From Artemia franciscana (Eukaryota; Arthropoda; Branchiopoda; Anostraca; Artemiidae): a stretch of 64,000 nt of DNA. Each line of letters opens with the position of its first letter. Positions within the stretch are counted from its first letter, which is position 1. Below are positions 45,526 to 57,092 of the stretch, one piece after another. The notes beneath the pieces were generated by a model, which saw only the letters and a list, made by a program, of their open reading frames with translations, was not told the DNA's origin and did no database searches. The position numbers and the translations under genes are program-made. Location of the stretch: positions 8,256,963-8,320,962 of the forward strand of contig NC_088868.1 in NCBI RefSeq assembly GCF_032884065.1, read 5' to 3'.

Positions 45526-48215
45526 ATACCAAATGCATCTGATAAAATATTGAGATAGCCATTTTGTTGAAAATAGTTAAAAGATCAAATAACAAAAAAT
45601 CCAGTATGGACAAACCCTCCAGGGCCCGAGAGGTAGGTACTGTAAGGTATGTCCTGGGGGCGTATATGGTTCTTATGAAAGGGATGCTCGTATAAACTTC
45701 AGAGAGGGCTCATTTGATTCGAAATTGAAACTTCTAGTTCATTTTTTAAGAGTCAAAAGAGATCCGAGAGCAACTAGTACCACCCCACCCATCCTTTTCC
45801 CCAAGCACATCCGATACAAATTTTGAGATAGCCATTTCGTTAAAAATAGTTGAAAGGTCGAATAAGAAAAACTCCTGTGTCAACGCAAGCCCCCAGAGCC
45901 CCCCAGGGCAGGCGTTGTAAGTTATGTTCTGGGGTCATATATGGTTCTTATAGAAGAGATGCTGGTATAAATTTAGGAGAGGGCTCATTTGATTAGAAAT
46001 TGAACGTTCTAGTTCAATTTTTAAGACTCAAAAGAGGTCGGAGGCAACTAGCCCTCCCTCCACGCCCTAGTTTTCTTCAGACCGATCCGACAAGAACATT
46101 GGAATAGCTATTTTTTGTAAATCAGTTCGATGGTAAGATAAAAAAAAAAACTCTGTTGTCAACACTCCCCCCTCCCAGGGCCCGGGTACTGGAGTTGTAA
46201 GTTATATCCATGAGCCATATACTGTTCTTATGAAAAGGATGATCGTATAAACTTCAGAGAGGGCTCATTTGATTGGAAACTGAAAGTTCTAGTTCACTTT
46301 TTAAGTGTCAAAAGAGATCCGAGGGCAAACTAGCCCCTCCACACCCTTTTTTCCCCAAACCTATCCGATAAAAAATTTTAGATACCCATTTTGTTAAAAT
46401 AGTTTAAAGATCGGATAAAAAAACCTCCAGGGTCAACACATCCCCTCACAGCCGGGGGGCAAGCGTTTAAAGCTATGCCCCGGAGGCTTATAAGGTATTT
46501 ATGTAAGGGGTGGTCGTATAAACTTCAAAGATGGCCCATTCGATCAGACATTGAAAGTTCTAGTTCACTTTTTAACAGTCAAAAGAGATCCGAGCCTAAC
46601 TAGCTCCACGTAGCCCTTTTCCCAAGTCCAAACATCAGATCATGAAAACTCCAGGATCGATAAAACCCACCAGAGCCCCGGGGAAAGTGTTTTAAGTTAT
46701 GCCGCGGAGGCTTATAAGGTTTTTATGTAAGGGGTGGTCAAATAAACTTCGAAGGTGGCTCATTTGATTGGAAATTGAAGGTTCTAGTTACCTTTTTACG
46801 AGTCAAAAGTTAACAGAGGGCATCTATCCCCCCCTGAAACAAACACCCTCTTTCCATCAAATGAAAATTTTGAGAGAGCTAGTTTGTTTGAAATAGTCCA
46901 ACGATAACATAACAAAACTTCGGTGTCAACATACCCCCCCCCCCCCCCCCGAGCCAAGGGAGGGGCTGTAACTTATGCCGGGACATAAGAGATTTTTATG
47001 GAAGAGGTGGTCATATGAGCCTTGGAGGGGACTCAAACGATCAGAAATTGAGAGTTCTAATTCACCTTTTAAGAGTCAAAAGTAATCCAATGGCAACCAG
47101 CCCCCCTCCCTCCCAGCCCTTTTCCCCAAATGTGTCCAATCGAATTTTTATACAGCCAGTTTGGTCAAAATAGACCAAAGAAGATATAACACAAACTCCA
47201 GGGACAAAACAGGCCTCCCCAGAACCCAGGGGCAAGTGTTGTAAAATGTGCCCTGAGGACATATAAGGTTTTATGAATTTCCGAGAAGGCTTATTCAATT
47301 GTAAATCATAATTTTTTGTGCCCTTCTCAAGAGTCAAAATTGATCGGAGGGCAACTAACACCCCCCCGCCCTCCCAAGGCCCTTTTTCCCCAAATGCATC
47401 CAGTCAAAGTTTTTAAGATAACTATTTTGTTCAAAATAGTTTAAAGATCAAAAATAAAAACTTCTGGGTCGACACATCCCCCTAGAGCCCAGGCAGGAGT
47501 TGTAAGCTATGCCCTGAGGGCAAAGAAGGTTTTATGTAAGGGATGGTTGACTGGTTGTATAAACTTCAGATATGGCCCGTTTGATTGGAAATTGGAAGTT
47601 CCAGTTACTTTTTTAAGGGTCACCAAAAGTGATCGGACGGTATCTACCCCCCCCTCCTTCCGCACTTCTTTTCCCCCGAATACATCCGATAAAAATTTTC
47701 ACTTTTCTTGAAAACACTCCAAAAATGAAATTACTATAAACAAGGGAGTTGAGAAATCCTCCATACCACCCAGGACAAGAATTGTAATTTATGTAAGTTA
47801 TACGTTCTTAAGAATCGAAGTGATCAAAAAGTAACAAGCCCAACTCCCCCTTTGAATTTATCTCCAAATGCATCTTATCAAAATTTTTAAACAGCCATTT
47901 TGTTCAAAATAGTCCTAAATAAAAATTACTATAACTTAGGGGTTGAGAAATCTTCCCTAGCCCCTGAGGCAAGGATTGTAACTTTTGTAAGTTGTCCATT
48001 ATTAGAGTAAAAGGTTATGTGGAAGAAGCGGTCGTATTAAATTTTGAGGAGGCTCATTCGATCGGAAATTAAAACTTCTAGCTCTTTTTTAAAAGTCAAA
48101 AGTGATCAATGGCTAACTAGACCTCGTCCCACTTTCCCAAAGGGCATCCGGTCAAAATTTGAAAATATCCATTTTGTTCAAAATAGTTCAAAGACCAAAT
48201 AACTACACTTCTGGG
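45526..48215 (-). repeat. The same array in reverse orientation, right half (about nine units)
   Basis: From about 45526 the unit runs on the other strand: ggctcatttgattggaaattgaaagttctagttc and cataactgttcttatg-type text recur near 45706, 45980, 46260, 46530, 46760, 47030, 47290, 47570 and 48055. The switch point lies in a stretch where aaattttgagatagccatttt occurs in both directions near 45500-45580. The whole forms a giant imperfect inverted repeat of about 5.4 kb inside the S28 intron. Confidence 0.85.
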
Positions 48216-48387
48216 GTTGACCCCCCCCCAGCCCCGTAGAAATATCTCTGAGTTACCTAAATCAAAATCTTGTTTTGAAATGAGCAGTTTTTTAAAAACT
48301 TGAAACGTTTTGCAAACAAAAAATAGACAAAAATCAATTTAAAAAACTTTCCGAAAGTATTTTTCTCATTTTTTTCCCGAAAGAATT

Positions 48388-48990
48388 GGGGTTACGTACT
48401 TCTAATGAATGGTGTCTACACTACAAACAAGAATATGGCTACTGACAGTTTCCCTAACGGTAAAAGTAATATTCTCTTAATTAAATAACCGATTTACTTA
48501 GAATTATCACTCTCCTACTTAAATGGTTACAAAGTTCTGCGAAATTAGTTTACTTTTTTTTTTACTATAGTAACTAGAGAACAGAATTGAAAGACAAGTG
48601 CGAATTGGATCAAGGATTAGTTGTTAGCCTGCGGTCGTCTTGAGGGAGTAGGCGTTATGTGCTTCTAATGAATGGTGTCTACACCAAACAAGAATATGGC
48701 TACAGACAGTTTCCCTAACGGCAACAGTATCATTCACTTACTTAAATAACCAATTCTCTTACTTAGAATTATCATTCTGTTACTTAGGTGGCCACAAAGT
48801 TATATAAAATTAGTTTACCTTTTTTTTTTATTATAATAATTGGGAGAACAGAATTCAAACACAAGTGAGAATTAGATCATGGATTGTTTGTTAGACCGCG
48901 GTCGTTTTTACCGCGTTAGGGGTTATGTACTTTTATTGAATGGTGTCTTAAATAAAAACAAGAGCATGGTTACTGACCATTTCTCTATCG
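48388..48990 (+). repeat. Tandem repeat, three units of about 265 bp
   Basis: Units start near 48388, 48650 and 48918, with aatgaatggtgtctac, caagaatatggctac, cagtttccctaacgg and gaacagaattgaaag. The third unit is partial and runs into the TIR element. Unit identity is high but not complete. Confidence 0.75.
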
Positions 48991-49004
48991 GTAAAAGTAT
49001 AAGG

Positions 49005-49580
49005 CCTACTGCATATTTGGCGCTTTACTAAAAGGAATTATATTACAAATATTTTCTTTTGTTCTTATTACAACATTGAAAATGAAATTACAGTGAAATC
49101 AGAACAGGGTTTACTAGCTCCACTAGGTCCTGCGGCTTTCACTATTTTCGTAGTTTTGGAGATTTCCCCGAAAATCTTGCAAAAAAAGCGGCAAAACGCT
49201 TGGGCCTAGAGGCGTCAAAGCTTTAAATCCGGCCTGGGTGAAAAAATATTCAGCTGGTGAGATTTCAGCAATTAAATCCAATGTTCAGTTTAATTTATTA
49301 GTTCTCGCCAAATCTATCAATTTATTTTGGAATAGAAAATATTTTGAAATAGGGAATTTTAAAAAACTTGAAACTTTGGTCATCAAAAACGAACAGATAT
49401 TAATTAAAAAGAATTTCCGAAAAAGAGGTTTTCTAAAGAAAAAGTAAGACCAGAAGAAATAGAAACCTGCAATAACTTAAACTCAAAACAACCTGAAATT
49501 ACTAGTAAAGAATAAATGAAACCCAAATATAATTTGTGTGATATAATTCGTCTTCAGTAAAGCGCCAATGACGCAGTAGG
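49005..49580. mobile_element. TIR DNA transposon, 576 bp, probably non-autonomous
   Basis: The left end cctactgcatatttggcgct and the right end agcgccaatgacgcagtagg are inverted repeats of about 25 bp with few mismatches, and match extends into the subterminal GAATTATAT words. An open frame inside (49238-49447, 69 residues, MKKYSAGEISAIKSNVQFNL and basic end) has no recognisable transposase motif. Subterminal sequence of the same kind recurs inverted at 49815-49890, just outside. Confidence 0.65.
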
Positions 49581-49809
49581 TTTTAGACTTTTACATTGAA
49601 AGAAGTACGCAAAACCCAAACTCTTCTTTGTAGAAATCTTTGTTCGTTTCAAGATGAATTTCATATTCAATTTCATTTTCACTCGTTTTAAGATTCTATT
49701 CACTCATTTTCATTTGTAACTATTGTTTCTTTGTTTGCTACGATTGTTTATTTAAATTTATTAGTACCTGTTCATGTTTTTGCCACGATTGTTTATTTAA
49801 CTTCTGTAC

Positions 49810-49890
49810 GTTTTGGGTTTCATTTATTCTTTAATTGTAATTTCTGACTGTCTAGAGTTTGAGTTATTGTAGGTTTTTATTTCTAACAAT
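49810..49890. repeat. Inverted copy of 49450-49530
   Basis: tttgggtttcatttattctt ... gagttattgtaggttttta pairs with aaatagaaacctgcaataac ... aagaataaatgaaaccc at 49450-49530. This is a fragment of another copy of the TIR element or a local inversion. Confidence 0.55.
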
Positions 49891-49943
49891 CTTAAGTTTA
49901 ATATGGCTTTATTTTTCCTTATAAAACTTCTTTTTCAGAAAGT

Positions 49944-50235
49944 ATTTTTTATATTAATACTATATAATAGTATACAATACTACACTATACTATATAATAC
50001 TACAGTACACTATGCAATACACTACAACACATTATACTATCCAATACACTACACTATATAATAATATACAATACTATATAATATAATACTACAATATGAT
50101 ACAATACAATAAAACTATGCAATACAATACAATACATTATCCTATCCAATACACTACACTATATAATATTATACAATGCTATATAATATAATACTACAAT
50201 ACGATACAATACAATACACTGTACAATACAATAGG
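49944..50235. repeat. TACAATAC-type minisatellite
   Basis: The region is built of tactatataata, caatactac and gatacaatacaatac words in many variants. It has a longer duplicated block (50040-50110 with 50155-50225). No gene. Confidence 0.85.
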
Positions 50236-50339
50236 AATTAGCCTACAAGGAAGGAGTTTGCCTTCAATGATCTTCGGAGTTGGCCTTCTATGAGTGCTAC
50301 GTTAAAAAAAACTAAAACTATCGGGGATAAATAGTGCTT

Positions 50340-50815
50340 CTGCTTGTTTTCTTATAACACTCGACAAAAAAAGATTATCTACATTGACAAGTATAGTACT
50401 GAGAGATCTAAATTCGCTCCGTTTGTGTCAATAGCTCGGTGCTGGGATGCTCAGAAGGATCTTATTGATAAATTTTGCTCTATCCATTTAATAAAAAGGA
50501 AACTTAAATTTCATTTAGTTCAGGATTATTTTTAATTGAGCATCTTTTTAATAAGACAAAGTTATTTGTATAGTCTGTTGCTCTGGGTGAATGTGGGCCT
50601 CTCAGCTATCTTCTAGAATTAATTTATATTTAATAATATTGAAGTTTTCAATTTTTTTCAATAATCTTTGCCGTCATTTTCATCTTTATATTGTAGTGTA
50701 ATTTGCTATTGTATCCTTGTCTAGGCCTAGTTTTTCGAGCTTGTCTCCTCATGGGCCTATGTCATATATATACATGTATGTGTGATTAATAAATAAATGG
50801 AACTGAAACTTGAAC
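50340..50815 (+). mobile_element. CR1-like LINE 3' fragment
   Basis: The frame 50344-50535 ends FCSIHLIKRKLKFHLVQDYF, the C-terminus of CR1-like ORF2 (F-K-x2-L-K-x-H-L pattern), preceded by a CWDAQKDL stretch. A 3' UTR follows and ends with aataaataaatggaactgaaac near 50790-50815, a typical simple-repeat tail. It lies in the last S28 intron on the opposite strand. Confidence 0.5.
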
Positions 50816-51038
50816 TAGGTCAAAATAGCTCTGAGTAACTTAACATAGTCTAAATGTGAATAGTTTCAGCAATATAAAGTACATGCAAAGTTTGAAAGAC
50901 CTACCAACCATAGTTAATATTTAAGGGAAAGGCCATCAGTCTACCATATTTTTTACACCTACACATAATAGTAGTTCACCTACTTTGAGAAAAGACAATT
51001 AATTGTGGATACTAGGTTAAGCAATGGAAAAAACTTAC

Positions 51039-51220
51039 TGGGGATAAGTATTGCTTCTACCCGATTTTCTTTTCCAGGACGGACAGATTTTGTGAAACTT
51101 AGCACATGCCAAGGGTCAATAGCTCCATTGACAAACAGCACACGTGAAGCTTTAAAGGAAAGACCTCCATAGTTAATGTTTGTAGCCTTTATGCCATCTT
51201 TGATTGAACTGTCAGTAAAC
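51039..51220 (-). CDS. S28 serine carboxypeptidase, exon with catalytic Asp
   Basis: The 182-bp exon runs from acceptor ttttttatag to donor GTAAGTT. It encodes FTDSSIKDGIKATNINYGG, then ASRVLFVNGAIDPWHVLSFT and NRVEAILIP. The NGAIDPWH motif contains the catalytic aspartate of S28 peptidases, and TNxxYGG is also a family signature. The exon starts by finishing a Lys codon and ends in phase 1, both matching its neighbours. S28 enzymes cleave after proline or act as lysosomal/secreted dipeptidases or carboxypeptidases. Confidence 0.92.
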
Positions 51221-51720
51221 CTATAAAAAATAATTTCAATAAAATGAAGGCACGAGCCAAAGCGAAAACTATCACTGTTAACAGAGCTTATGGAAGAAAT
51301 TATCTCAGCCATTGATTTTCCTTGACCAGGTTTGTCATATCCTAACCACATACAAATTGTGCCTTACATTCTGCTCTAGCCCCCCTGGCTCCCCTTACTT
51401 TTTTTGTATTTTCCCCAACATGTCACTTGACAATCCAGATAAGCATAAGGAAAAACAGAACTTGCTCAAATAGGAGAGGGGTGGTAGAGGCTGTGGAAAA
51501 AATTTAAGGGAAGTGAGAATTAAACGAGAAAAAGTATGGAACGAAGCCGTCAACAAAGTTAAGTGAAATGGGAGCAGCGGAAATATAGAGGGATGGAGAA
51601 GACTCCAAAATCAGACAGAAGGGGCAGTTAAAGTTTAAGATTTTTTGTATATAAATTTTCGCGAAAATCAAATATTGATCAAAATTCAATTCTAGCTAAA
51701 CGAAGGCTATCAAATCTCTA

Positions 51721-51945
51721 GGCTACAGAACGGTCAAGCGAAAGCAAAAAAAAAAACGAAATTTCACGAAAACGTAAACGATCGCTAACGAAAAGAAGAC
51801 CGAAACGAAACGTTAACGAAATAAAAACAATCAACAAAATATTTACGTTAACATTTCGTTTAGGTTAACAAAACGAAACGTAAACGTAACGTTAACGAAA
51901 TGAAAACGAAATCGTTAAAGAAACGAAAACAGTCACCTTAGTTAC
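51721..51945. repeat. Cryptic ACGAAA / CGTTAACG repeat
   Basis: The words acgaaa, cgttaacgaaa and aaacgtaaacg recur irregularly over about 220 bp, in both orientations. It is not a simple tandem unit. It lies in the S28 intron between the catalytic Asp exon and the exon upstream. Confidence 0.7.
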
Positions 51946-52504
51946 TATAGCACAACTTTCAGTCAATCATGCTTTAATCAATCTATGTTCATATAAGTCA
52001 TAGTAGTTGACAAACTACTTGATCATATAGACTAAAATAGCCAACTAATTTCGTTCATAATGGGATATACACTTTGTCCTATCTTCCACATCTATACTTT
52101 GGTCTCGTAACCTTTGGTCTAACCTAAATATAAAATATTTTTGCCTATATTTAAGTTCATATACATGCTCAAAAATTTCAGTCAGGAAATTTTTTTATTG
52201 TTTAAATGGAAGCAAAACCAGATACTTTCTCATGGCACCAGATATTTCTCTCGGCGGAACTGTTTCTTTGATTCAAGGAAGGTTCAACATTCAAATGGAT
52301 TTTTTTTAGTACTTTTTCAAATGCTCAAGATCTCATAAGCTGAATAGTTTCATAAAGGTCCAATCCATCTATTAGTGGGAATTTTTCAGCTGTTCTTGAG
52401 TAGCTCTAAAATAATATTAGGTTATTTTTCTTTAATTTTGTTTATTATTCTCAGATTTTTTTTTGCCAAAAAATACGTTCTAAGACCATACTGGCTATGC
52501 AAGA

Positions 52505-52971
52505 CGTATGAAAACAAGAAAAGAAATAATAAATGAAAAGAAAAAATCAAATAGGTGAAAAACGAGGATTTTGTCAGCCAGTAGTAAAATGTGAAGATGA
52601 AAATCAAGCAAATATTTCGACAAGGACCTTCGCCAAGTCGTCCTCAGTGCTGAAGAAGAATAGGAAAGAGGAAAAAAAAAAAAAAAAAAAACAACAACAA
52701 AATCTAACCTTCTTAAGTGAACTCTACGAGAGGAGAAAAGACGCTTAAAAGGAGAAAGACACTTAAGAAGGTTTAGATTTTGTTGTTGTTTTTTTTTGTG
52801 TTTATTTCCTCTTTTTTATTCTTTTTGAGCACTGATGACGACTTGGCGGAGGTCCTTGTCGAAATATTTGCTTGATTTTCATCTTCATATTTAGCTACTG
52901 GCTGACAAAATCCTCGTTTTTCATCTATCTGATTTTTTTCTTTTCATTTATTATTTCCTTTCTTTTTTCAT
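52505..52971. repeat. Long fold-back, about 215-bp arms
   Basis: Arms at 52505-52719 and 52760-52971 are inverted repeats with roughly 90% identity. They share gattttgtcagccagtag, atttcgacaaggaccttcgcc and ttcttaagtg, with a 40-bp spacer. The words gatgacgacttggcg and gtccttgtcgaaatattt are typical of retroelement 3' ends, so each arm may be the end of a retroelement in opposite directions. No coding sequence. Confidence 0.85.
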
Positions 52972-52999
52972 ACATTATTTTTGCCAAGACTTTGTCACG

Positions 53000-54345
53000 C
53001 CTCTTGCTTCTATTTGGCCTTTCAGTTAATTACTGGTCTTACATCAGCTAAATATAAGAGTAAAGAATGAAGAGTATGAGAGTCTGGTAAGGGAGGTCAC
53101 CTCGGAAATGGAAAGTATGGGAATGTGAATTTTGACAGAACTCTATTGGTCAGAACTAGAAAAACTAAAAACCACCTTTAATTTCGCTTTATTATATTAG
53201 GATTTCAATGAAGACTAAGTTTTTGAGACCCATAAGTAACAGTCTGAAAACATGCATGTTTTTTGTTTAAAAATTTCAATCCATATTGAAATATTTAGGA
53301 ATAGGCTAGAATCTACAGCACTGACTATTTAAATTAAGAGGACCGAAACGTCCTATTTGAAAATTGTTGTCTAAATAATTTTGTGTTTTTTTACTTAGCG
53401 ATATGTGATGTGTTGTTTGCCAAAGCCGGTCCTTATATTTAAGGCCTTGCGTAAGGCAAAAGTTCGAAAAAAAAATGAATAAAATGTAGTTGCTATTTTT
53501 TAGGTAGTTAGGTTTCGATGAGTAACTCTAAGGTTTTCCTTGGTAATATTAGAGACAATTCCTAGTTTTTATCCTTGGAGGAAAATATTCAATATTGTTT
53601 TATCAGTAGCTTTTAAATTGCATAGGTTTTTTTCTATGGTTAAAATATAAGATGCCTTCTACTAGGTTGACAGGAATATTTTCATCATTTCAGCTATTAC
53701 AGTTAAGCATAACTAACAATTTTTTTTTATTTATTCATATTTCCTCATGAGAGCAATTAAATGATACACGGGACACACATGAAGGATGGGGGAGGGGGTG
53801 GTGGTCTAATTACGCCTACCTAATTTAGCTCAAGAATGTCACTCGTTTGGTAGTTCCAAAAGAATTTTGAAATTTTTTTTAACGTCCTGATATTTTATGT
53901 TTACAAATTTTTTAATGTCCTTCCGACTGACCACTTCCAATACCCACAATTCAGGTACCTCCTCCCTTCTCTCTTTTTTTCCATTTATATATTCTACTTG
54001 CTTTGATTGGTTTGGTATGTTTTTCTCTTTTTTTGCTTTTTTTTCTCTTTTTTTTACTATATTCATTTATTAATTGATTTTAGCACATAAGCAGATATGT
54101 CATTATTTTGCTTTTGTTGTTTTTCGTTTCTTTTCTTTTTTCTATATTCATTTTTTCCGCTTCCTTTATTAATTGATTTTGCTATGTAAGCATATATGTC
54201 ATTGTTTTGTTTTTAGGTGCTTTTCTTCTATATTAATTGATGTAATGTTTAGTGCCCCACCATCACAGGCCAAAGAACCTTTGTGGGGTCTAATGCTTTG
54301 TAATTTTTCTTTATTTTCTCTTAATAAACAGATTGATTGATTGAC
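53000..54345 (+). other. S28 intron with a probable LINE 3' end near 54200-54345
   Basis: No protein-coding frame is recognised. Two related stretches (54045-54115 and 54140-54215: ttaattgattttgc, aagcatatatgtcattgttt) are a local duplication. A hairpin-like gccccaccatcacagg ... ctttgtggggtct and a tail attgattgattgactg at 54245-54345 resemble a CR1-type LINE 3' end. The rest is pyrimidine-rich. Confidence 0.4.
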
Positions 54346-54372
54346 TGCTTAATAATTCATTTTATAACTTAC

Positions 54373-54505
54373 TTCTTTCCAAAGATGTCTCTGCATTGCT
54401 TAGTACTAAATTCCAAACTGAAGTTTTTGCCGAAAGGCTGATTCAAATTATCTGATGTTTGGTAATAGCCAAATTCTGTACAAGTTTGATAGAGCCATTG
54501 TCTTC
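54373..54505 (-). CDS. S28 serine carboxypeptidase, [11 protein letters not shown] exon
   Basis: The 133-bp exon runs from acceptor ttatttttag to donor GTAAGTTAT. It encodes [19 protein letters not shown], then [20 protein letters not shown]. The (R)QW-x-YQTC(T/N)EFG(Y/F)YQT block is the most recognisable signature of the S28 family and the Cys residues are likely disulfide partners. Entry phase 1 and exit phase 2 fit both neighbouring exons. Confidence 0.93.
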
Positions 54506-54879
54506 CTAAAAATAACATAATACAATTAAATTTTTACAGTGTTATCGTGTAAGAAAAAAAAAAATCAAATACAGGTCTTAGAACTTCATTAATTAAAAAC
54601 AACTGTCCAAAATCAAAACTGGTGGAAACTGTAAGTGTTCTGTGTATGGTTTTCAACAATGACAATTTCAATGGTATGCTTTTGTTTCTATATGACACCA
54701 TTTTCGATGGACTATTGCTTTTTTTCAGAATTTCTGCAAGTTTGTTTTCAAAATAACATTTTACTACTAAGATTAATCGAATAATAATTCTCATTCCTGA
54801 ATCAGCGAAAAACGGTAATTTTTTCTCACAGTACAGGTTTTTAACTTTAAAACTAAATTTTCTAAGGCTGTTCAATGCA

Positions 54880-55107
54880 GCATCATTTTTGGCCTTTTTC
54901 TTTGCTTATTTTATGTTTACTTTTTTTTTTAATTTGGCGTTTGCTACAACTAAAAACGCTTGACTACATTCGGGTGTCTTTTTCATTAGAAATTGAATTC
55001 CCGGTTATTTTTTCCTAATTTTTAGATATTGTAGGCTATGTAGTTGTGAAAGTTTTCACAAACAGTCAGATTTCGCTTCCATTGCCTTTGGTACTTCACA
55101 TTTTAAG

Positions 55108-55110
<3 letters not shown>
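54880..55110. other. S28 intron, no feature
   Basis: AT-rich sequence with short T runs, no gene or repeat family recognised. Confidence 0.35.

Positions 55111-55151
<41 letters not shown>
55111..55151. repeat. Poly(A) run of 41 bases
   Basis: An uninterrupted A tract, possibly the tail of a retroposed sequence, though no source sequence was recognised next to it. Length should be considered approximate in any assembly. Confidence 0.95.
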
Positions 55152-55153
<2 letters not shown>

Positions 55154-55439
55154 AGCTGTTTTTACCAAAATCTTGTATTTGTCTTTTTGAATTTTTTCAT
55201 TAAAAAATTTAAAGGGTAAAAATAAAGAAATTAAATTACAAATTAAAACAACTGACTGAAATAAAAAAAAAAACAGAAATTAAAATTTAAAAATAACCAT
55301 GCTAGGTTTTGGCTCTGGTAAACCTGTAAAATTTATTTTTACCCTTATAGGCACTAGGCAATAAAGTTGCAGTGATAAAGTAAAAATACAAAAATAAAAA
55401 ATAAAAAAGTAACAAAAATGATGATAGGGCAATTATGGC

Positions 55440-56235
55440 ACTAACACTGTCATGAGGAGTGACCGTGGTTCACTCCTTACTAGGTTACATCTGTTTATTT
55501 TTTCATTTCTATCAAAATTAAGGGGTATATAAAATACAAAAATGAAATACATCAGCAAACTTTTAACTCTTGGGTACTAGGGACTATTGTTCACTCCTTA
55601 CTAGGTTGCATATATTTATTTATTTCTCTCAAAATTGAGGAGTATATAAAATAAAAAAATTAAATACAACAAAAAACTTTTAACTTTTTGGTACTAGGGA
55701 CTATTGTTCACTCCTTACTAGGTTGCATATATTTATTTATTTCTCTCAAAATTGAGGAGTATATAAAATAAAAAAATTAAATACAACAAAAAACTTTTAA
55801 CTTTTGGGTACTAGGGACTATTGTTCACTCCTTACTAGGTTGCATATATTTATTTATTTCTCTCAAAATTGAGGAGTATATAAAATAAAAAAATTAAATA
55901 CAACAAAAAACTTTTAACTTTTTGGTACTAGGGACCATGGTTCACTTCTTACTAGATTGCATCTATTTATTCATTAATTTCCCTCAAAATTGAGGAGTGC
56001 TTAAAATACAAAATGGAACACATCAACAAACTTTTAACTTTTGGGTATCAGGGACCGTCTTTCACTCCTTACTAGGTAGCATCTCTTTACTTATTTATTT
56101 ATTTCCCTCAAAATTGAGGAGTATATAAAATACAAAAATGAGATATATAAACAAACTTTTAACTTTTAGGTATTGGACACCGCGGTTCACTACTTACTAG
56201 GTTGCATCTATTTATTTATTTCCCCCAAGTTGAGG
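55440..56235. repeat. Tandem repeat, seven units of about 118 bp
   Basis: Units contain ttttaacttttgggtacta, gggactattgttcactcc, ttactaggttgcatatattt and ctcaaaattgaggagtatat. Starts lie near 55450, 55568, 55684, 55802, 55920, 56038 and 56162. The middle three are nearly identical, and the outer ones are diverged, as expected for unequal exchange. It lies in the S28 intron. Confidence 0.88.
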
Positions 56236-56399
56236 ACTAAACAAAACACAAAAATGGAATACGTCAACAAACGAAACAAAACAACTGATTTTAAACAAGC
56301 AAAATCTAGTAAGGATATTGTTGAAAGGCCTAACTTCCGTGAGCACTTGAGACACCATTGCCTGCAGGTTTATGAATTTTGACTCTTTTTTTTCTCTAA

Positions 56400-57080
56400 A
56401 GTAGTTCTATATATTTTATACATTTGTTGTTTTGCTATGAAATGGAAACCCGAATGCAGTGATGTAGATTAATGCCTATTTTAGAGTGGCAATATAAGCC
56501 TAGGTTACTGGGCTTCATTCTTTCTTTGGCTGATTTTTTGTGAATAAATTATGCCTCTACTGAAAAAAAAACAAATGTCAATAAACTGTGTGACATACTA
56601 AAAATTTTACTGACACTAACCATAGCTGCAACAAAACTGTATCTGTCAATTGCATAGCAAAGAATAAGCTTTGCTTGAATATTCACAATCAAAATATTCA
56701 CTGCAAAAAATAGAAGAGAATTCAAATGATTGATATCACATAAACATAACATAAGCAAAGAAAACACAAATTACAAGAATCTACTATTTTGCTCCATAGC
56801 CAACATGAGAAAATGCCATAAAACATTTTTACACTTGAAAACAACCATCCCTCATTACATTCAACAGCCGTCTCTCATCGAACCTACACTTTCCATATGC
56901 TTCATTTCTTGCAGAAACCATAACATTTTATGATGATTTCTTCAGTTTTGTGAGAAACACAAGTGAAAGCATTGGTGTAACGGTTGTTATAATATCCACA
57001 TTATTCACAATATGCACAATCAGAATCAGGATGTTCTTGAATTTCCCTCATAGTCTTACCAATAATTATAAACATCTCTT
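56400..57080. other. S28 intron, no gene recognised
   Basis: The sequence may continue the hAT relic downstream, but I see no clear motif here. Short open frames look accidental. Confidence 0.3.
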
Positions 57081-57092
57081 TAAACAAAATTA

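Noticed and set aside
43224-47361. Several 60-100 residue frames in the large array
   Set aside because: They repeat with the array unit and have no conserved protein pattern; tandem repeat artefacts.
52836-52880. CTGATGA ... GAAA resembling a hammerhead ribozyme core
   Set aside because: Stem II is short and I cannot pair stems I and III around a cleavage site, so a ribozyme is not supported. A covariance-model search would decide.
56549-56767. Hydrophobic minus-strand frame of 72 residues as a membrane protein
   Set aside because: AT-rich sequence yields such frames by chance, and it may be decayed hAT sequence; no supporting motif.
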